Assembly (NCBI GenBank): GCA_016081115.2
Contig: CM071936.1
Span: 76,733,262 to 76,797,261 of the forward strand
Length of the DNA: 64,000 nucleotides
Source of the DNA: Rehmannia glutinosa
Lineage: Eukaryota > Streptophyta > Magnoliopsida > Lamiales > Orobanchaceae
Direction: 5' to 3'
A model generated the notes under the pieces. That model ran no database searches. It was not told where the DNA came from and saw nothing but the letters and a program-made list of their open reading frames with translations. The stretch's first letter is position 1, and each line of letters opens with the position of its first letter. A program made the translations under genes and the position numbers. Shown here one piece after another: positions 33,100 through 46,006 of this stretch.

Positions 33100-36000
33100 A
33101 TGGCATCAACTTATGGTGGAGAAGGGATGATTAAGGATGATTAAGCGAGGGTTCGATGAAACCCTTGTGAAGAAGATTCTTTGATAAAATCGAAATCCAG
33201 GACTAAAACTCTTCCTCACGATGGAGTTTGAGATGACATATGTTGAAGAAGTAGCACGATTCTAGGAATGTCTTTGCGAAAGTGGTCTATCGGTGACAAG
33301 AAGCTGTGAAGGGCGATTATCACAAATTAATGGATATCATCGCAAAGTGTGTGGATATGAAGTTTGGAAGCTTCAATCGGTATCCAAAACCAAGTGATCA
33401 TCATGGTTGCGATCATGGAAGAGAAGAAGATCAAGCTGGGTTGAATTCATTTCTGGCCGAGACTTTGCGAGAACATTGGCAACAAGTCACTCAAGGAGGA
33501 TGGATCCTTTGGAGGATCACTCGGCTATGGCCTTAGTCATCGGCCATCTAATGGAAGTGAAGGTGTTCTCCTTGGCATGGAAAGTCATTCCATGTTAACA
33601 AAAAGATGTTTAGGCCAACTTATCGGAGCCCGAGAAGAGAGCATATGCCAGCGGCGGACACGGTGAGGGGAATCGGTGACCCCGAGAAAGCGATTGTTGT
33701 CTCCCCTCGAAGAAGAAAGATGCCCTGCGATTGCGAAGAAGATAAATTGCCCCAGCAAAAAAAGAAAATCGCTTTTGCCCTTGCAGTAGTGTCTCATGCC
33801 CACGGCCGAAGTGGAGAAGGAACCACAAATACCTTCTCAGGCCATCAAAAAAAGAAGGGACTGCCAAGTCAAGAAAGCGACTCCTCGATCGAAAGAAAGA
33901 TGCACGGCCCCCCGCCTTGAAATCGAGGAAGAAGTATCAGGACCCGAAATTCCTCAGTAAGGACAAAAAGAAGAAGAATCACCAAGCTCTCGAGCTTGAG
34001 AAAACAGTGAGTCTGCCCACTCGGTGAAGAAAATCAGCTGAGGCTGCGGAAGAAGTTCGGTCTCTAGCGATTGATGATGAAAGCGACCAAAATCTGCTGA
34101 GGCCGTCAGCGAGCAAAATTGAAGACCAGTTTGTGGGCGAATTTGAGAACAAGCGATGGAGGCAGCGAGAATCCCCTGTCGATAGGATTATGTCTCCACT
34201 GCGGCAGAATCTTCTTGAGGTGAACAACGGTGAGTTTGCTACCCTCCATTCACGAAAAAGAAGAGCAACGGGGAAAGGATGAAGATGATGATGTAATTAT
34301 GTACTCTCCTCTATATCCGGATATTCAAAATCGTCTACGAGAATGGAGGAAATGGAAGGTGAGCCGCTCGAGGAGCAGTTTGAGCGACTGAATTCATTGA
34401 GGAATAGGAAGAATTGATGAGGTTCCTCGGGTTGACCCACGATGGTTCGAGGCACTTGATGAAGATAAGCGCCGGATATCTTGCATATCTTCAAGGAAAA
34501 AGAAAAGGAGAGACTAGCGGAGAGAAGTTGAAGCTCGTGAGAGAGCGATGTTGTCCTCTCAGGGAACCGGTGATCACACTCATCCTCACATCGATGCTCT
34601 TTCGAGAAAGTGATGAGGAATATCGATTCTTTGCAAATGAGAAATTGGATATCGACAAGCCATGATGGAATATAAAATGATGCATGAGCAACAAGCGATG
34701 GAAGGACCAGGAGAGTTTTCCAAATCCCGGTGGAGATTGATCCGTTGGGAGTGGTACAACGGTCGCCCGCGAGGCATTCTTTGCAACCACATCCCGATTC
34801 ACTCGGAGAAGCGGATCCCGGGGAGTTAGCAATGGCTGGGAATTTGAGCACCCAAGTCGAGCCAACCCCTGTTGAAGGTGTCTTACCACCTGGCCCCACG
34901 GTGAACACTCAAAGGAAAGCAGTAGGGAATATGGAAGCGGTGACCCCAACATAAGTCGCTCGGTGGTGTGCCGGTGAGGGAAACTCACTCCAGCTGCGGC
35001 TAGGTCGGAGGATCTTTGCGAGATGACTCCTACACGAATCTAGGAGGCGAAGTGGAGAAGGAAAATGAAATAGAACAACGACAAGTTGTCACTAACGGCT
35101 CGAGCGTTAAGTCTATCTCAGCTGAAGTGACAACGGCTCTGCCAGTGAAGCAGCTGATGCGATCGAGGCACGAGGATGGATCGCCCCGGGAGTTAACACT
35201 GCAGGCAATGAAAGTGCAATCACGGAGTTGAGACTCCTGTGGATGCCACCGCGAAAGACCACTAAGGCATTGCGCTGTCGGCGGGGTTGTCTGAAGGCCA
35301 GCTGCGATTGAGATTGCGGGAGGTAATGGAGGCCTAAGGGAGGTTGAGGCGCCTAGGTAAAAATGAAGGAGATAAGAGCATTCCTCGGACCATAATTGTT
35401 GATTGAGAGGAGGAAATCAACGCTCTTCATGACTCCCAGGATGATCACGATACAACCTTCTTGGGATCTGCGGATGAGGCTGAGTCACTCTGCCGAAAAA
35501 GGACTCGGTGAGGATGCTCTACCAAATGCGAGTAAGCCGGACCTCAAGGCTTTACTCGTCAAGCGTTTAATTTTGATGATGAGCGAAGTCTTCAAAACTT
35601 ATCATCTTCGATGATAGCGATATTGCGGTAGGACCCAAAAATTCATTTAGCGAAAACCTTTGAGGCGAAGAAGGCATTAAGGCAGTGAGGCTCGATCGGT
35701 GACCAACCCCACACGAGCCAGTGAAACCAAGTCGTCTGCGCCTTGGCTCCCAAAGCTATAGAAGATTCGACTCAACCAGGCACATCACGAGGCTCGAGGC
35801 TCGAGCATTGTACATTTCATACCTTACGTCGGTGATGATGCTTTGAAGAAACTTTTCCTTTTTCAATTGAGGTGCGACCTTGTAGAAGAAAAGCAGCCGA
35901 GGCGGAAAGCGATACCACAAACCTGATCGGTGATTCCCAGCTGACTCTATTGTCCCAACAAAGTTCGATTTTGATCTTTGCTTGGCTACAGTGAGGCGAG

Positions 36001-37460
36001 GTAACAAGCTAAGGTGCGTGAAGTCTTTAAGACTATTCTTGGAGAGATTGAGAAAATTGAAAGGCACCAGGCCTCGCTAGATATCTGGGTGGACAATAGG
36101 GATGCCACTCTCACATCCGACTTGAGAGGGATTGTCTTTGCGGATCGAGAGAATGGTGTCAGCAATGATACAATGCGATTGAACAAGTCGAATACTTCAA
36201 GGCATTGTACAATAAAATGTTGATCGGAGGCGATAATCTTGACATGAAGAGGAGGATGCAAGAGAATGTTGTGAGAATGCATGCCTCCCATACCTTTGAA
36301 ATGGGCTAACTGCGAGAATTTCACAAGAAAGAACTTAGGCGCGTGAGGGAAAGTAAGAATGCCAGTTCGACCTTCTTATGGGTGAGATGAGCCGGTGGCG
36401 GTGAATCCAAAGCCACCCGCTCGAAATTTCGAAACGACATACTCCGCGGCGGACTCAGCGAGAACTTCGGCTATCGGCCGCTTAGATTTTATGCTCACGA
36501 GGAATGTTTCGGGGTTCCTCTCTCCTTTGATGATGCCAAAAAGGGGAAGAGGAATACACGAAGATCTTTGAAAGTCGGAGGATGAGAAAAAAGAAGGGCA
36601 GCGTCTGTTGAGAAGAAGAAGGAAGCAGGTGAAGAATAGAAGAAGGAGAAGGAAAAAAAGCAATTGAGGGGAAGGTTCAAAAGACGTGACCCTAATGTTT
36701 CTTGAAACCCCTCAACAAGGCCATGTCACGGCTAACATAATCGGCAAACTTTCGGTGACTCTGCGCTCCAACACTCTGTTGTGCCTATGTGCGAGAAGAA
36801 AAAATCGTAGAAGCGAGGGATGAAGGAGGTTGAAAGGAAGGCGGATGCCGTGTTTTAGAAGTATTGAAACAATACGGAGGCATTCGGCGAGGAAAGAACA
36901 TAGATGCCATTCCGGATGATGGAGGCGAGCCACGTCGGTGGAAGAATTTAAAATGCTCGAATCAGGGATACTTCAAAAATATGTCCACGACTAAGCACAG
37001 GACTTGTCTTTGGAAAAAGATCTGAAGCTATGTGAAGAAGTTGTGAGCGACGAGACTACAAGCGGCCATTCATTTGGTAAGAAGAAGACTCGGCCTGATA
37101 TCGCCCCGAGAGGAAGAGGAAGGAGTGGTGGAGGCGGAGGTTTTCAACTAGACCTCTACCCAAAAATATTGAATATGTAGATCCGGGCAAGAAGGGAAGG
37201 ATCTCTTTGGTGAATATGATGAAGTAGCCAATCAAGAAGTGGCTAGGAAGAATCTTTGAATATCGAAAAGGATCGAAGAAGAAAATAAAAGACAAGATTA
37301 GCTGTGGGAAGAAAGCGAAAAGAAAGCGAAGAGAGCGATCTTTGCAAAGAGCATACGAGAAAAAAAAAACAGCAGTGAAGAAGAAAAAGAAAGAAAGAGA
37401 AGCGAGGAGGGCAGCCAGTGAAGAAGAAAGAAGAAGAGAGCAGTGAAGCGATGAAGTGTT
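33100..37460 (+). pseudogene. Extra post-pol coding region (env-like position)
   Basis: This is 4.4 kb of mostly purine-rich plus-strand sequence after RNase H, where SIRE-type Copia elements carry an extra ORF often called env-like. A likely start is ATG at 33100 (MASTYGGEGM). Remaining blocks are highly charged: basic and acidic stretches at 33640-34000, a Pro-rich block at 34730-34950, a possible coiled coil at 36014-36223 (EVFKTILGEIEKIERHQASL) and a Lys/Glu/Arg-rich end at 37240-37450. No hydrophobic segment that would serve as a transmembrane anchor is evident. Stops and frameshifts occur throughout. Function is unknown; the env label describes position only. Confidence 0.45.
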
Positions 37461-37724
37461 GTTGTCCATCCCTTCATGTATTTTCTTGTTGTAAATGCAT
37501 ATGTATGTAAATCTTTTGTACATTGAATAAGAAATTTGTAGTTTCTATATTTGCGTAGTTATAATCTGCTATGTTTGCTCGATACACATTATAAGCAATT
37601 TGTGTAAAGGACAAGAATGTTGTGATCAATAAAAGATTGATTCTCGCATACATTCTCTTCTTGCATTACTGTATGTATCTTTGATGCTTACATTTTGATT
37701 GTATGTTTTAAGTTTTGGCATCAT

Positions 37725-37738
37725 CAAAAGGGGAAAAT
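37725..37738 (+). promoter_or_regulatory. Polypurine tract
   Basis: 'aaaaggggaaaat' directly before the 3' LTR start TGTTGGGAAATT; it primes plus-strand DNA synthesis. Confidence 0.8.
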
Positions 37739-38976
37739 TGTTGGGAAATTTATTGTTTAGATTTTGATGAATGTCATGTATAACTTAGACTAGAAAGTTG
37801 GCACCCCATTTTCCTTGTAATTTGTATTGTAATAGATAGGGCTATATAAATTTAGTCAAGTCGGTCTATGCAGGGAATACAAGAAGTCAAGTCAAAGGCG
37901 AAATGAAGACTCATTGAAGCAATGGTTGAGTATGGCAAGGAGGAGAAGTCAAGAACTCGGCGAAGGAGTATCGGTGGGATCTGGTGTGTGAAGTGTCGAT
38001 CAAGTTAACTCAAGAAGCCAAGTGTCAAGTTGAAGTGACGGATGAGTCATCCATTGATTGGAAGCTAACTTTCAAAGTCACACAGGGAAGTTAACGAGAA
38101 GCTGCGTCAAGTCAAGACAAGCGAAAAGAATCCGTTGCACAAAAGTCAAAAGCTTACTTAAATAAGTAATACTTCCATGTTTGCCATGTCTTAAAGTGTT
38201 CGATCCCAAAAGCGTGCAAAAGGAATAAACTAATGGGAAGCTTTTGTACCTCGTGTCGGACTACGAAAAGGCGAACATTCATTTAATACGAGGAAATGTC
38301 AACATCAAGGACTGCAATAAGACAAGCCAACGAACACAAGTGACTTTTAAAAATCAGCTATCTCTTCAATGGCGATTTTTAAAGTTCACTATAAAAGGCT
38401 GAGAATCACTTTGAGAAGAGGTCACCTTGCATACAGACAATGAACATTCAAGCAATTATTCAAGCTGTAACTGCAATATATTCTCAAGTTATTCAAGAAA
38501 AATCCTCGAGGCCTAAATCTCGAAGGAAATCGATCCAACACTAACTTTTTGTGAAGGAAAGACAACTTCAAACTGTTGAAGAGGAAACTTTTGAAGAATC
38601 AAAAGGGTCTACTTTCCAAGGAGGATTGTAGGAAGGTTCAAGGTCGAACCGATCTCAAGTTATTGGAGGGCTTCGTGATCAAATCCAAGAAGCTTGAGCA
38701 ATTGAGTTTGAAGTAGCAAAGCGTATGCCATGTGAAGTAAGTGAGTCGGACGAGAAGCAGTTTGTGTGATCAAAGCATCTCTGGCGAGTCCCAAAGGAGC
38801 AAGTCGGTTGTGTGATCAAGACTTGTGTACGGGTGTTAACCACTTTGTACTCGATCAATACTTAGTGGATTCCTCCAGGAGTTGGAGAAGAGAGGAATAG
38901 AAGAATTACCCCATCTTCGAACCTCTATAAAAATTATTGTGTCATTTACATTTCAGCATTTTATTTCTGCACATCA
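37739..38976 (+). repeat. 3' LTR of Copia family 2, truncated
   Basis: Homologous to the 5' LTR until about 38976 (in the sequence 'cacatcattttata'), after which the two differ. About 280 bp of the LTR end is missing, so no TSD can be tested. TATA box near 38391. Confidence 0.85.
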
Positions 38977-39379
38977 TTTTATACTAATACACTTAGTGGC
39001 CTAATAATCATTATATCTATAATACTAGTGGGACACTTGTCATCTTCTTGTTGTGCATGGACTGCATGGTTGCTATGAGGTAGAAAGTGCTTGTTAATTT
39101 GTCTCATTAATGCCCTGCCAGGTGGCTCCTTGTTCTGCCACTGGAGGTTCAGTCCGAGCTGGGTTGATTTCGTGGTAGAATGCTTGATTTCCTTAGAAAC
39201 TTCTCAGTTGGGTTGGGCTCGGCTCTGTCCAGCAGCTTGGCTGAGTGTGGTTTGGTCGGGCTACGTCATCAGGTCTTGAATGGCCACGTGGGTGCATTTA
39301 AATCGGCTCGGCTTGGTGTCATCGAGATGGGTTTGGCAATGTCTTGATCGCATTTATGTTCACCGAGTGGATTGTCATT
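38977..39379. other. Intergenic DNA between Copia and CACTA elements
   Basis: No recognisable element; low-confidence coding similarity begins further right. Confidence 0.4.
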
Positions 39380-39646
39380 TTCCTTTAAATCTAAAACAAT
39401 GCTTGAAATCGTGGAATAAATTGGTATTAGCTAATAACTTTGATAATGTAAAGTCGTTAGAATCTGAAGTAGTCGCCTATGAGACTCATTTTGATGAAGA
39501 TCCTTTGGAAAATAATCTTGTTCGCGTGAAGGAATCATATTCTAGACATGTATTCTTGTTGGAAAAAAAATTAGATGTTCATGAATACAATCGCGAGAAT
39601 AAAATTGGAACTAAACCTCATCACCACTTATTAAATAAAAATCAAT
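39380..39646 (+). pseudogene. Probable LINE ORF2 fragment (endonuclease-RT linker)
   Basis: The frame reads LKSWNKLVLANNFDNVKSLE and then EVVAYETHFDEDPLENN and VKESYSRHVFLLEKKLD. This resembles the linker before RT in plant LINEs ('L..WN...FGN.F..vk.LE.ev...e..fd.dP....'). The frame is cut at 39646 by the CACTA insertion, and I see no continuation after 51407. Identification is by pattern only. Confidence 0.4.
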
Positions 39647-40075
39647 CACTACAAGGAAAAATGAAATTAGCTACGGAAATTTCCGTCATTATAAGCAAAA
39701 ATTTCGTCACTAATAGGCATATCAATGGATTAGTGACGGAAAAAGGTCTAGTTAAAAACGCGGCTGGTTGCTAAAATATTACCTACATAATATATATCCG
39801 TTGCTAATCTTAACAATGGAAATTTCCGTTGTTAGTGGTTCAAAAACCCGTTGGTATTACTTTCAAAATTCATCATAAGTTTGGAAGATATATTACTATT
39901 TTAGCAACGAAAATTCCGTAACTACATTTAACTACGATTTTAGCAACGAAATTTTGTCACTAAATTTAACCCGGTTTTTAGTTGCTAACTTTTGACAAAA
40001 TTATTTTATTTAGTAGCGAATGTGATTTCCGTCACTAATTTTTGATATTTTTAAAAATATTATTTTCCATTTTTT
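39647..40075. repeat. CACTA TIR and subterminal repeats (left)
   Basis: Many direct and inverted copies of words like 'attagtgacgg', 'aatttccgt' and 'tagcaacgaaa', the likely binding sites of a TNPA-type protein. A matching set lies at 50990-51404. Confidence 0.85.
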
Positions 40076-40268
40076 GGTTATATGAATCTTGTAAGCACCT
40101 TTATAATAAGCAAAATGTACTATATAAATCTAAACCAAACACAAAATAATGCAAAAATCCAACATAATCATAACATAGTATAGTTTTGAAAAGCATACTA
40201 GTACGACGTAACATATGTAATTAAGCGATGTATAAGGTACTAATACAACGTCAAATCTAATGGTTGCC

Positions 40269-42147
40269 CTAACTAGCAACATCATCGGGCGCGTAGGCGG
40301 CTGCACAAAAGGAGGCACATGTCTGCGGTGCATCTCCACTAATATCGATGATAGTTGATCCGGAGAGCGTGCCTCCATACGGGCCTCCACCACGAGCCTC
40401 CATGTCACGATATCTCTGCTCACTGCTGCTTGATGTAGCTCCTCGACACTTTGTCTCTTTATGAAAATGTGGTCGATGGGCGAGCGAAGGCATGAAAGAA
40501 GTTGCCTTGGTCAGGCTATAGATCCGTTATTCTTGTCTCCCCAACTACCTCCACGAACAAGCGGGACACGCCCACGGGCGGGGAGATCAACTGGACTCCT
40601 CAAGCTGCACTGCGTAAGCGCGCTATTACTACGATGGACCTTGTCACGTAAGAAAATGAATTTATTTCACATTATTTTGTAATAATATAGAAATTAAAAG
40701 CGATTCTGACAAGGCTTGTGGTAAAAAGCAATGTGCATTGGTTGGTCCTCCAAATCACGAACCTAACTTTTATAGCCAAAATGGCCAATAATCTAAACAA
40801 GGAACAGCCTTAAGATGATGATAAGATGACTATGTAGAAGTATAAAACTTTTTACACATTAAGCGCATAAAAACATACTTTTTAAATCCTAATGGCAATA
40901 ATTATTTTTTCAAAGTGAGGTACACTTTGTAGCATTGAGTTAAGACATGGTGAATAATGTGCATTTTCACGAAACCACTTATTCTAATGTTCTAGCATTA
41001 CAATGTTTTTCACGACCATGTAGTTTCTACTTGTCCCTTTCTAGTAGATTGCTCCAACCTGGCGGTGGATATAAACATATTAACACAATTCTTTGCTTTT
41101 GTCTCGTATTTTTCAATTTTCTTATACATCGATTATGTGGTTCGATATTCATATGTTGCGGAGGATTTACACCACAATACAATCTTATCTAAATGTTGTA
41201 TTTTATAAGCATAGAACTTCATTTTCGAGTAAAACTCATTGGTCTTTAACAACTATTCCCATCTCAAGCTTTCGGTAGCCAAATGCATCAACAAAAGTTT
41301 CCATAGTTCCTTTCTAACACGGCATAAAGAAATAAAGTTTCACAAACTTTTATTCTCTTGGAAGGAATAATATTATTATAGCATAAATATATCACTTACA
41401 GACATTTCTAGACCTCACGTCCACAAAACCGGCCATCCTTCTTTGTATGTGTGTGTGCGAAAATCTCATATGATGTGGGTGGGCGCCCATCTTGTTTTCA
41501 CCCGCATCCACGTAACACAAAATGAATGGGTAATATATATGTGTTTTGTGAAAACTATAGTTAACAAATGATATGTAATTGAAATTTAACAAAATTAAAT
41601 CTAAAGTATTACCAAAGCATGAGAGTGCTCAATGATCGAGCGAGACCCCCCGGTATGGCGAGAGCAACCTGTACCAAGTCCCCTCAACTCCGATATCCTG
41701 TTTTGACGCTGCTGGTCAGACTTAGCCATCACATCAGGCATATTCCAATACTCCAACCAATGTCCCCATCCCTCATCCGACACACAATTTGGCCTCGCTA
41801 AATGTCTTTTCTTCTTGAATTTATGGATCAGATTGCTATAGCGCGTAGAAGCCTTATCCATGAAAGCATCGTACACCAACCCATCAATGGCCTCGTCCCA
41901 CCTACAATACTTCTACAAACATGCATAAACATATAATTAATGGTGATGTATAAAATAGTAAAAATTATAATTTTAGAACATATGAAGTAAACCTTTGCTA
42001 GTTTCAGACTTCATCAATGGCTGGAATGTCGAAGGACCATCCCCTCGTCCATGTCCTCCTGCAAACGAGGGTGGCTGGAATGTCGAAGGACCATCCCCTC
42101 GTCCACGTCCTCCAGCTCGTACACCTCTACCTCTACATCTAGCCATC
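40269..42147 (-). CDS. TNPA/Ptta-type CACTA protein (Transposase_24-like), split by introns
   Basis: The gene starts ATG at 42147 with an Arg/Gly-rich N-terminus (MARCRGRGVRAGGRGRG) that contains a tandem repeat of GRGDGPSTFQP. A GT (about 41993) and an AG (about 41914) flank an AT-rich intron. The next exon (about 41912-41604) carries RYSNLIHKFKKKRHLARP and GWGHWLEYWNMPDVMAKSDQ, then RHTGGSRSI. This is the Ptta/En/Spm transposase domain (PF03004), which in maize Spm binds subterminal repeats. A third exon (about 41530-41400) carries HTHIQRRMAGFVDVRS, which resembles the family's 'HT....D...FVD.R' motif. The last exon ends near 40269 with DISGDAPQTC. Splice sites are inferred from sequence only. 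Confidence 0.65.
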
Positions 42148-42439
42148 TGAAATTAAAAAGAACTGCATTAGCATAGCATAAATATAACAACTATGAAAAC
42201 AACATTATATATCGAGAATGCAATGCATAAAAACAATGTAATAAATTTTATCTTAATATCACAATTATGTGCATAAGAATAAGGCTTTCTTTTATTTGAT
42301 TACAAAATACAATCTTTGTTTTATTTTTTAATGAATGGATAAATTTTTTTTTTTTGAAGATTTGGTTAGCTACATAGAAAAGATAGATAATCAACCTGTC
42401 TTACTAACTATCACTATTATTGTTACTATCTCCTATGTC

Positions 42440-45400
42440 GAATCTTCGCTCGACTCATCCGTTTCTTCATCTACCTCAAGCTCATCTTACAGAGATCTTG
42501 TTCATCTTGAAGTTCTATAACCCCACCAATTGGATCATCCAAATGTACGGGGGCCCTCATCTTCTTGTACATAATCATGGATATCTATAGTTTCCTCTTG
42601 AAATGATGGGGTATAGATGATCTAGTAACCTCCACATTAGATCTAGCTTTAATCTTGCAAACAGACCCACGATCTGTCTTGTCGCATTTCAAACTTGGAT
42701 ACATGCAATAGTAAACTTGTGTGGCTTGAATTGCTAGAACAAATTGTTCATATCGATTGAATCTCGCTTATGATTAACGTCGACGAGCTTATCTTGGTGG
42801 TGGACCTTGGTGCCCATACTTGTTGGATCAAACCATTCACAATTGAATAAGACGATTCTCTTGATCGGCAAACCAGGATACTCGGCTCCACAACTTCCAG
42901 CAATCGACCATAATAATCGCTCTCATCTACACTATAGTTCACTTCTTTTATGCAGACCCCGCTGTTCATAGTTGCTCTATTTGAACCATGGCCAACCGTG
43001 TGAAATTTATATCCATTCACATAATACCCGGGATAAGTGGTGATGGATCTTAATGGGCCATTTGCGAGATCCTTGATGAATTTGTTCAAAATGTTGTTCA
43101 AAGGATCATGTGCCTATATATATCAAATGTAAGAACTGTTATAACACGAAAAAGATGAAATGCACTCATGTGAATATAGTTCAAATGTTTTAAAATCTCA
43201 CATATGTCTCGAACCATCTTGCAAATTCATTTTCCAATTTCCCATCAAGTTGAGCATCTGAAATGTTCGGTTGATCATTCTTTATATGTTCATTGTAAAT
43301 CCTTGAAAAAAAAAGAATCGTCATCATTTACAATGTATATTGAGTGACATTATTTTGTGACAATTAAAAGAGGAAATACATACTCAATATATGGTTTAAC
43401 CTCACTACAATTCAATAAAACATAGATACGAGCTGCTTTGTACTCTTCGTCGGTCATATATCTTGTTTTTGCCTTTCCAAATGCTCGACCAGGATGCTTG
43501 AATATGGAAATATTTCCTTCATAGTCATCTACTACATCTCCACGGCCATCGTAATTCCGAGGGACATTTTTGTGTTTCGTGCTAACATGATCCTCAAAGT
43601 AGTATGAACAAAAGGATGATGCTTCTTCCACAAAATATGCGTTGGATATAGATCCCTCGACTTTTGCTTTGTTTCCAATATTATTTTTCAACTTGCGAAG
43701 GTACCTAGACAAAATTGACATTTATAAGCGGCATACTTATTATATAGATCAAACACAGTTCTTTCACATGTATAAACTATATTTATACCTCTCAAATGGA
43801 TACATCCACCTGTAATGAATCGCCCGGCAATCACTTGCTTCATATGCCAAGTGAAGTAGATGCTCCATAGAGTCAAAGAAGCTCGGAGGAAATATACGTT
43901 CAAGTTTACATAGAATTAGAGGTATGTCTCTCTCAAGCCGCATCAAATCATCACTTCCAATGACGGTAGAAGTAAGATCCTTGAAGAACAAACTCAATTT
44001 TGTAAGAGCCTTCCAAACATTTAGGGGAAGCAGCTCGCGGAATGCCATTGGTATTAACATCTGCATAAACACGTCCCAAACAACTTTAACTTCTTCATAT
44101 CTACACATCGGGCCATGTTTGATGCATATCCATCGGGGAATTTGAGATTCTTCACCCAATCACACAATGTGGTCCTTCCCTGCTTGTCAAGCGTTTAACA
44201 AGCTTTCGGATACTTCCCAGTCGCATATCACGCTTCAACTCAGGTCTACGATAGTAATCATTTAGCTAATCCCTAGATTTATAGGTATCTTTTATTTTTC
44301 CTTCAACATTCAACACTGTGTTGAATACATTATCAAACACATTTTTTTCTATATGCATAACATCCAAATTGTGTCGTATCAAGTTGGAGCTCCAATATGG
44401 AAAATCCCAAAAAATGCTTCGTTTCTTCCAACCACGAGTTTTTGAAATCGGTCCATTAACATTAGTTGCATCCAGGTCAGTGACTTTCTTTAGACCTAAC
44501 ATCTCTAACTCCCTAAGAATCTCGAATCCAGACCGAACAAGCTGGTGATGAGTTGTAACTATTATGTCTTTTCTAAATGCATCTTTATTCCTCGAAAATG
44601 TGTGATTTGCGAGGCAAGAACTTCGATGGTTGTCAAACCACACATTGTTTGACGTTGCACCTAAGCGTGAACGCATCCCGAATTGTCCATGCAATATGGA
44701 CAGGCTAACCTCCCAGTTGTACTCCACCCCGACAACATCGAATAAGCAGGGAAATCACTAATGGTCCACATAAGGGCAGCATGCATCTGAAAATTCTGTT
44801 TCTTCGAGATGTCATATGTATGAACACCTACGTCCCACAAATGAACCAACTCTGCTATGAGCAATGTAGGTAAACATCCAACCTCTCTTTGGGTTTTAGG
44901 CCACGGAACCAATCTGATCAAGAACATATATTGCTCCTTCATACACATCCAAGGAGGCAAATTGTATGGTGTTAGTATAACTGGCCACGATGAATATTGT
45001 TGCCCTGATTGCCCAAATTGAAAGCCATCAGTGCACAAACCCAACCTGACATTCCGAGTTTCATTGGCAAAGTTAGAGTGAGTCTGATTGAAATGCTTCC
45101 ATGCCAGGGAATCCGAGGGATGATGCATGACCCCATCCTCTAGTAAGTGTTCGGCATGCCATCTCATATCTTTTGCAGTAGCATTAGATGCATACAACCT
45201 CTACAGTCGAGGATTCAGAGGTAAGTAGTACATCTTTTTGTTTGCTATATTAGTTTTTTGTCGCTTTTCATCCCCTCGATGAGATTTTGCAAATCGAGAA
45301 TGGCGACAAAACTTACAAGAGATCTTATCTGAATCTGAGCCCCAATATATCATGCAACCATTTATGCAACAATCAATCTTCTCAACCGGCAATCCCATGC

Positions 45401-46006
45401 CTCGATATAACTTCTTGGTGTTGTAGTAGTTATCAGCGACTAGATTATTCTCTCGAACAATCTCTTTCATGAGCTCAGTTATCTGGTCAAAACATTTTTC
45501 AGACATCCGGTTCTCTGACTTTAAGCTCATTAGTTGAGCTACCAAAGATAAATGGGAGTGTTTTCACACCCAGGCCACAACTGTTGATCAACGGCTTTCA
45601 GCATATCATAGAACTTTTGGGCCTCGGGGTTCGGCGCCTCCTCCGTCTCATCCACATTAAATTTAGGACCAGCAATATCCAAAATCATTGTGTGGTATGC
45701 ATTGGATGCTTCTTCAGTGGTGATAGAAGGTGGCCCACCAACATCCCTCTCAACATCAGACCTCACATTTGACTCCCCCTGAAAAGTCCAAATATAGTAG
45801 TTCGGTACGAATCCATATCTCGCCAAGTGGTATTTCACATTGGGCACATCAAGAAATTTCTTATTTTGGCAGTTTTTTTGGTTACATGGACACCTAATTC
45901 TTGTCATGTCCATCCATTCAGTTTGACTATTAGCATACTGGATGAAAGTTTCAATTCCATCCATGAACTCTCGAGTTAAAAGACCATCTCGTATTCGTGC
46001 GTACAT
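42440..46006 (-). CDS. TNP2-type CACTA transposase (broken into several frames)
   Basis: This is the catalytic transposase of En/Spm elements. In order on the minus strand: a transposase-associated domain (46006-45770) with CPCNQKNCQNKKFLD and HLARYGFVPNYYIW; the TNP2 domain (about 45545-44100) with GLPVEKIDCCINGCMIYW, CKFCRHSRF, DGFQFGQSGQQYSSWPVILT, YNLPPWMCMK, HAALMWTISDFPAYSMLSGW, CPYC and LDVMHIEKNVFDN; a DUF4218-type domain (about 43900-43400) with HLAYEASDCRAIHYRWMYPF and YFEDHVSTKHKNVPRN; and a DUF4216-type domain (about 43101-42800) with YYVNGYKFHT and NSGVCIKEV. Introns are likely between blocks (43260-43330, 43105-43200). Some breaks (near 45200, 44250) are frameshifts. The ATG at 46006 gives the expected MY-start. 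Confidence 0.8.

Larger units (their letters stand above)
25463..38976 (+). mobile_element. Long SIRE-like Copia element (family 2) with extra post-pol region
   Basis: A 13.5-kb element with 5' LTR (25463-27008), Met PBS, gag with a CCHC knuckle, protease, integrase, reverse transcriptase and RNase H, then about 5 kb of extra sequence, a polypurine tract and a 3' LTR that is cut short at 38976. Domain order (PR-INT-RT-RH) is that of Ty1/Copia. The long interval after RNase H is where SIRE-type elements carry an env-like ORF. All frames are broken by indels, so as assembled it is inactive. It is inserted next to the Gypsy relic that ends at 25462. Confidence 0.85.

Noticed and set aside
33610..33920. 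Overlapping open frames on both strands in the post-pol region
   Set aside because: Minus-strand frames are shadows of a purine-rich plus-strand coding region.
34297..34908. 203-codon minus-strand frame
   Set aside because: Longest frame in this region, but no motif and it is antisense to the Copia post-pol region; treated as chance.
37056..37523. 155-codon minus-strand frame rich in Phe/Leu/Ser, membrane-like
   Set aside because: It is the complement of the GAA/AAG-rich Lys/Glu coding end of the post-pol region; hydrophobicity follows from that composition.
25463..38976. Reading the post-pol region as a true envelope gene
   Set aside because: No signal peptide or transmembrane segment visible; only the position supports it.
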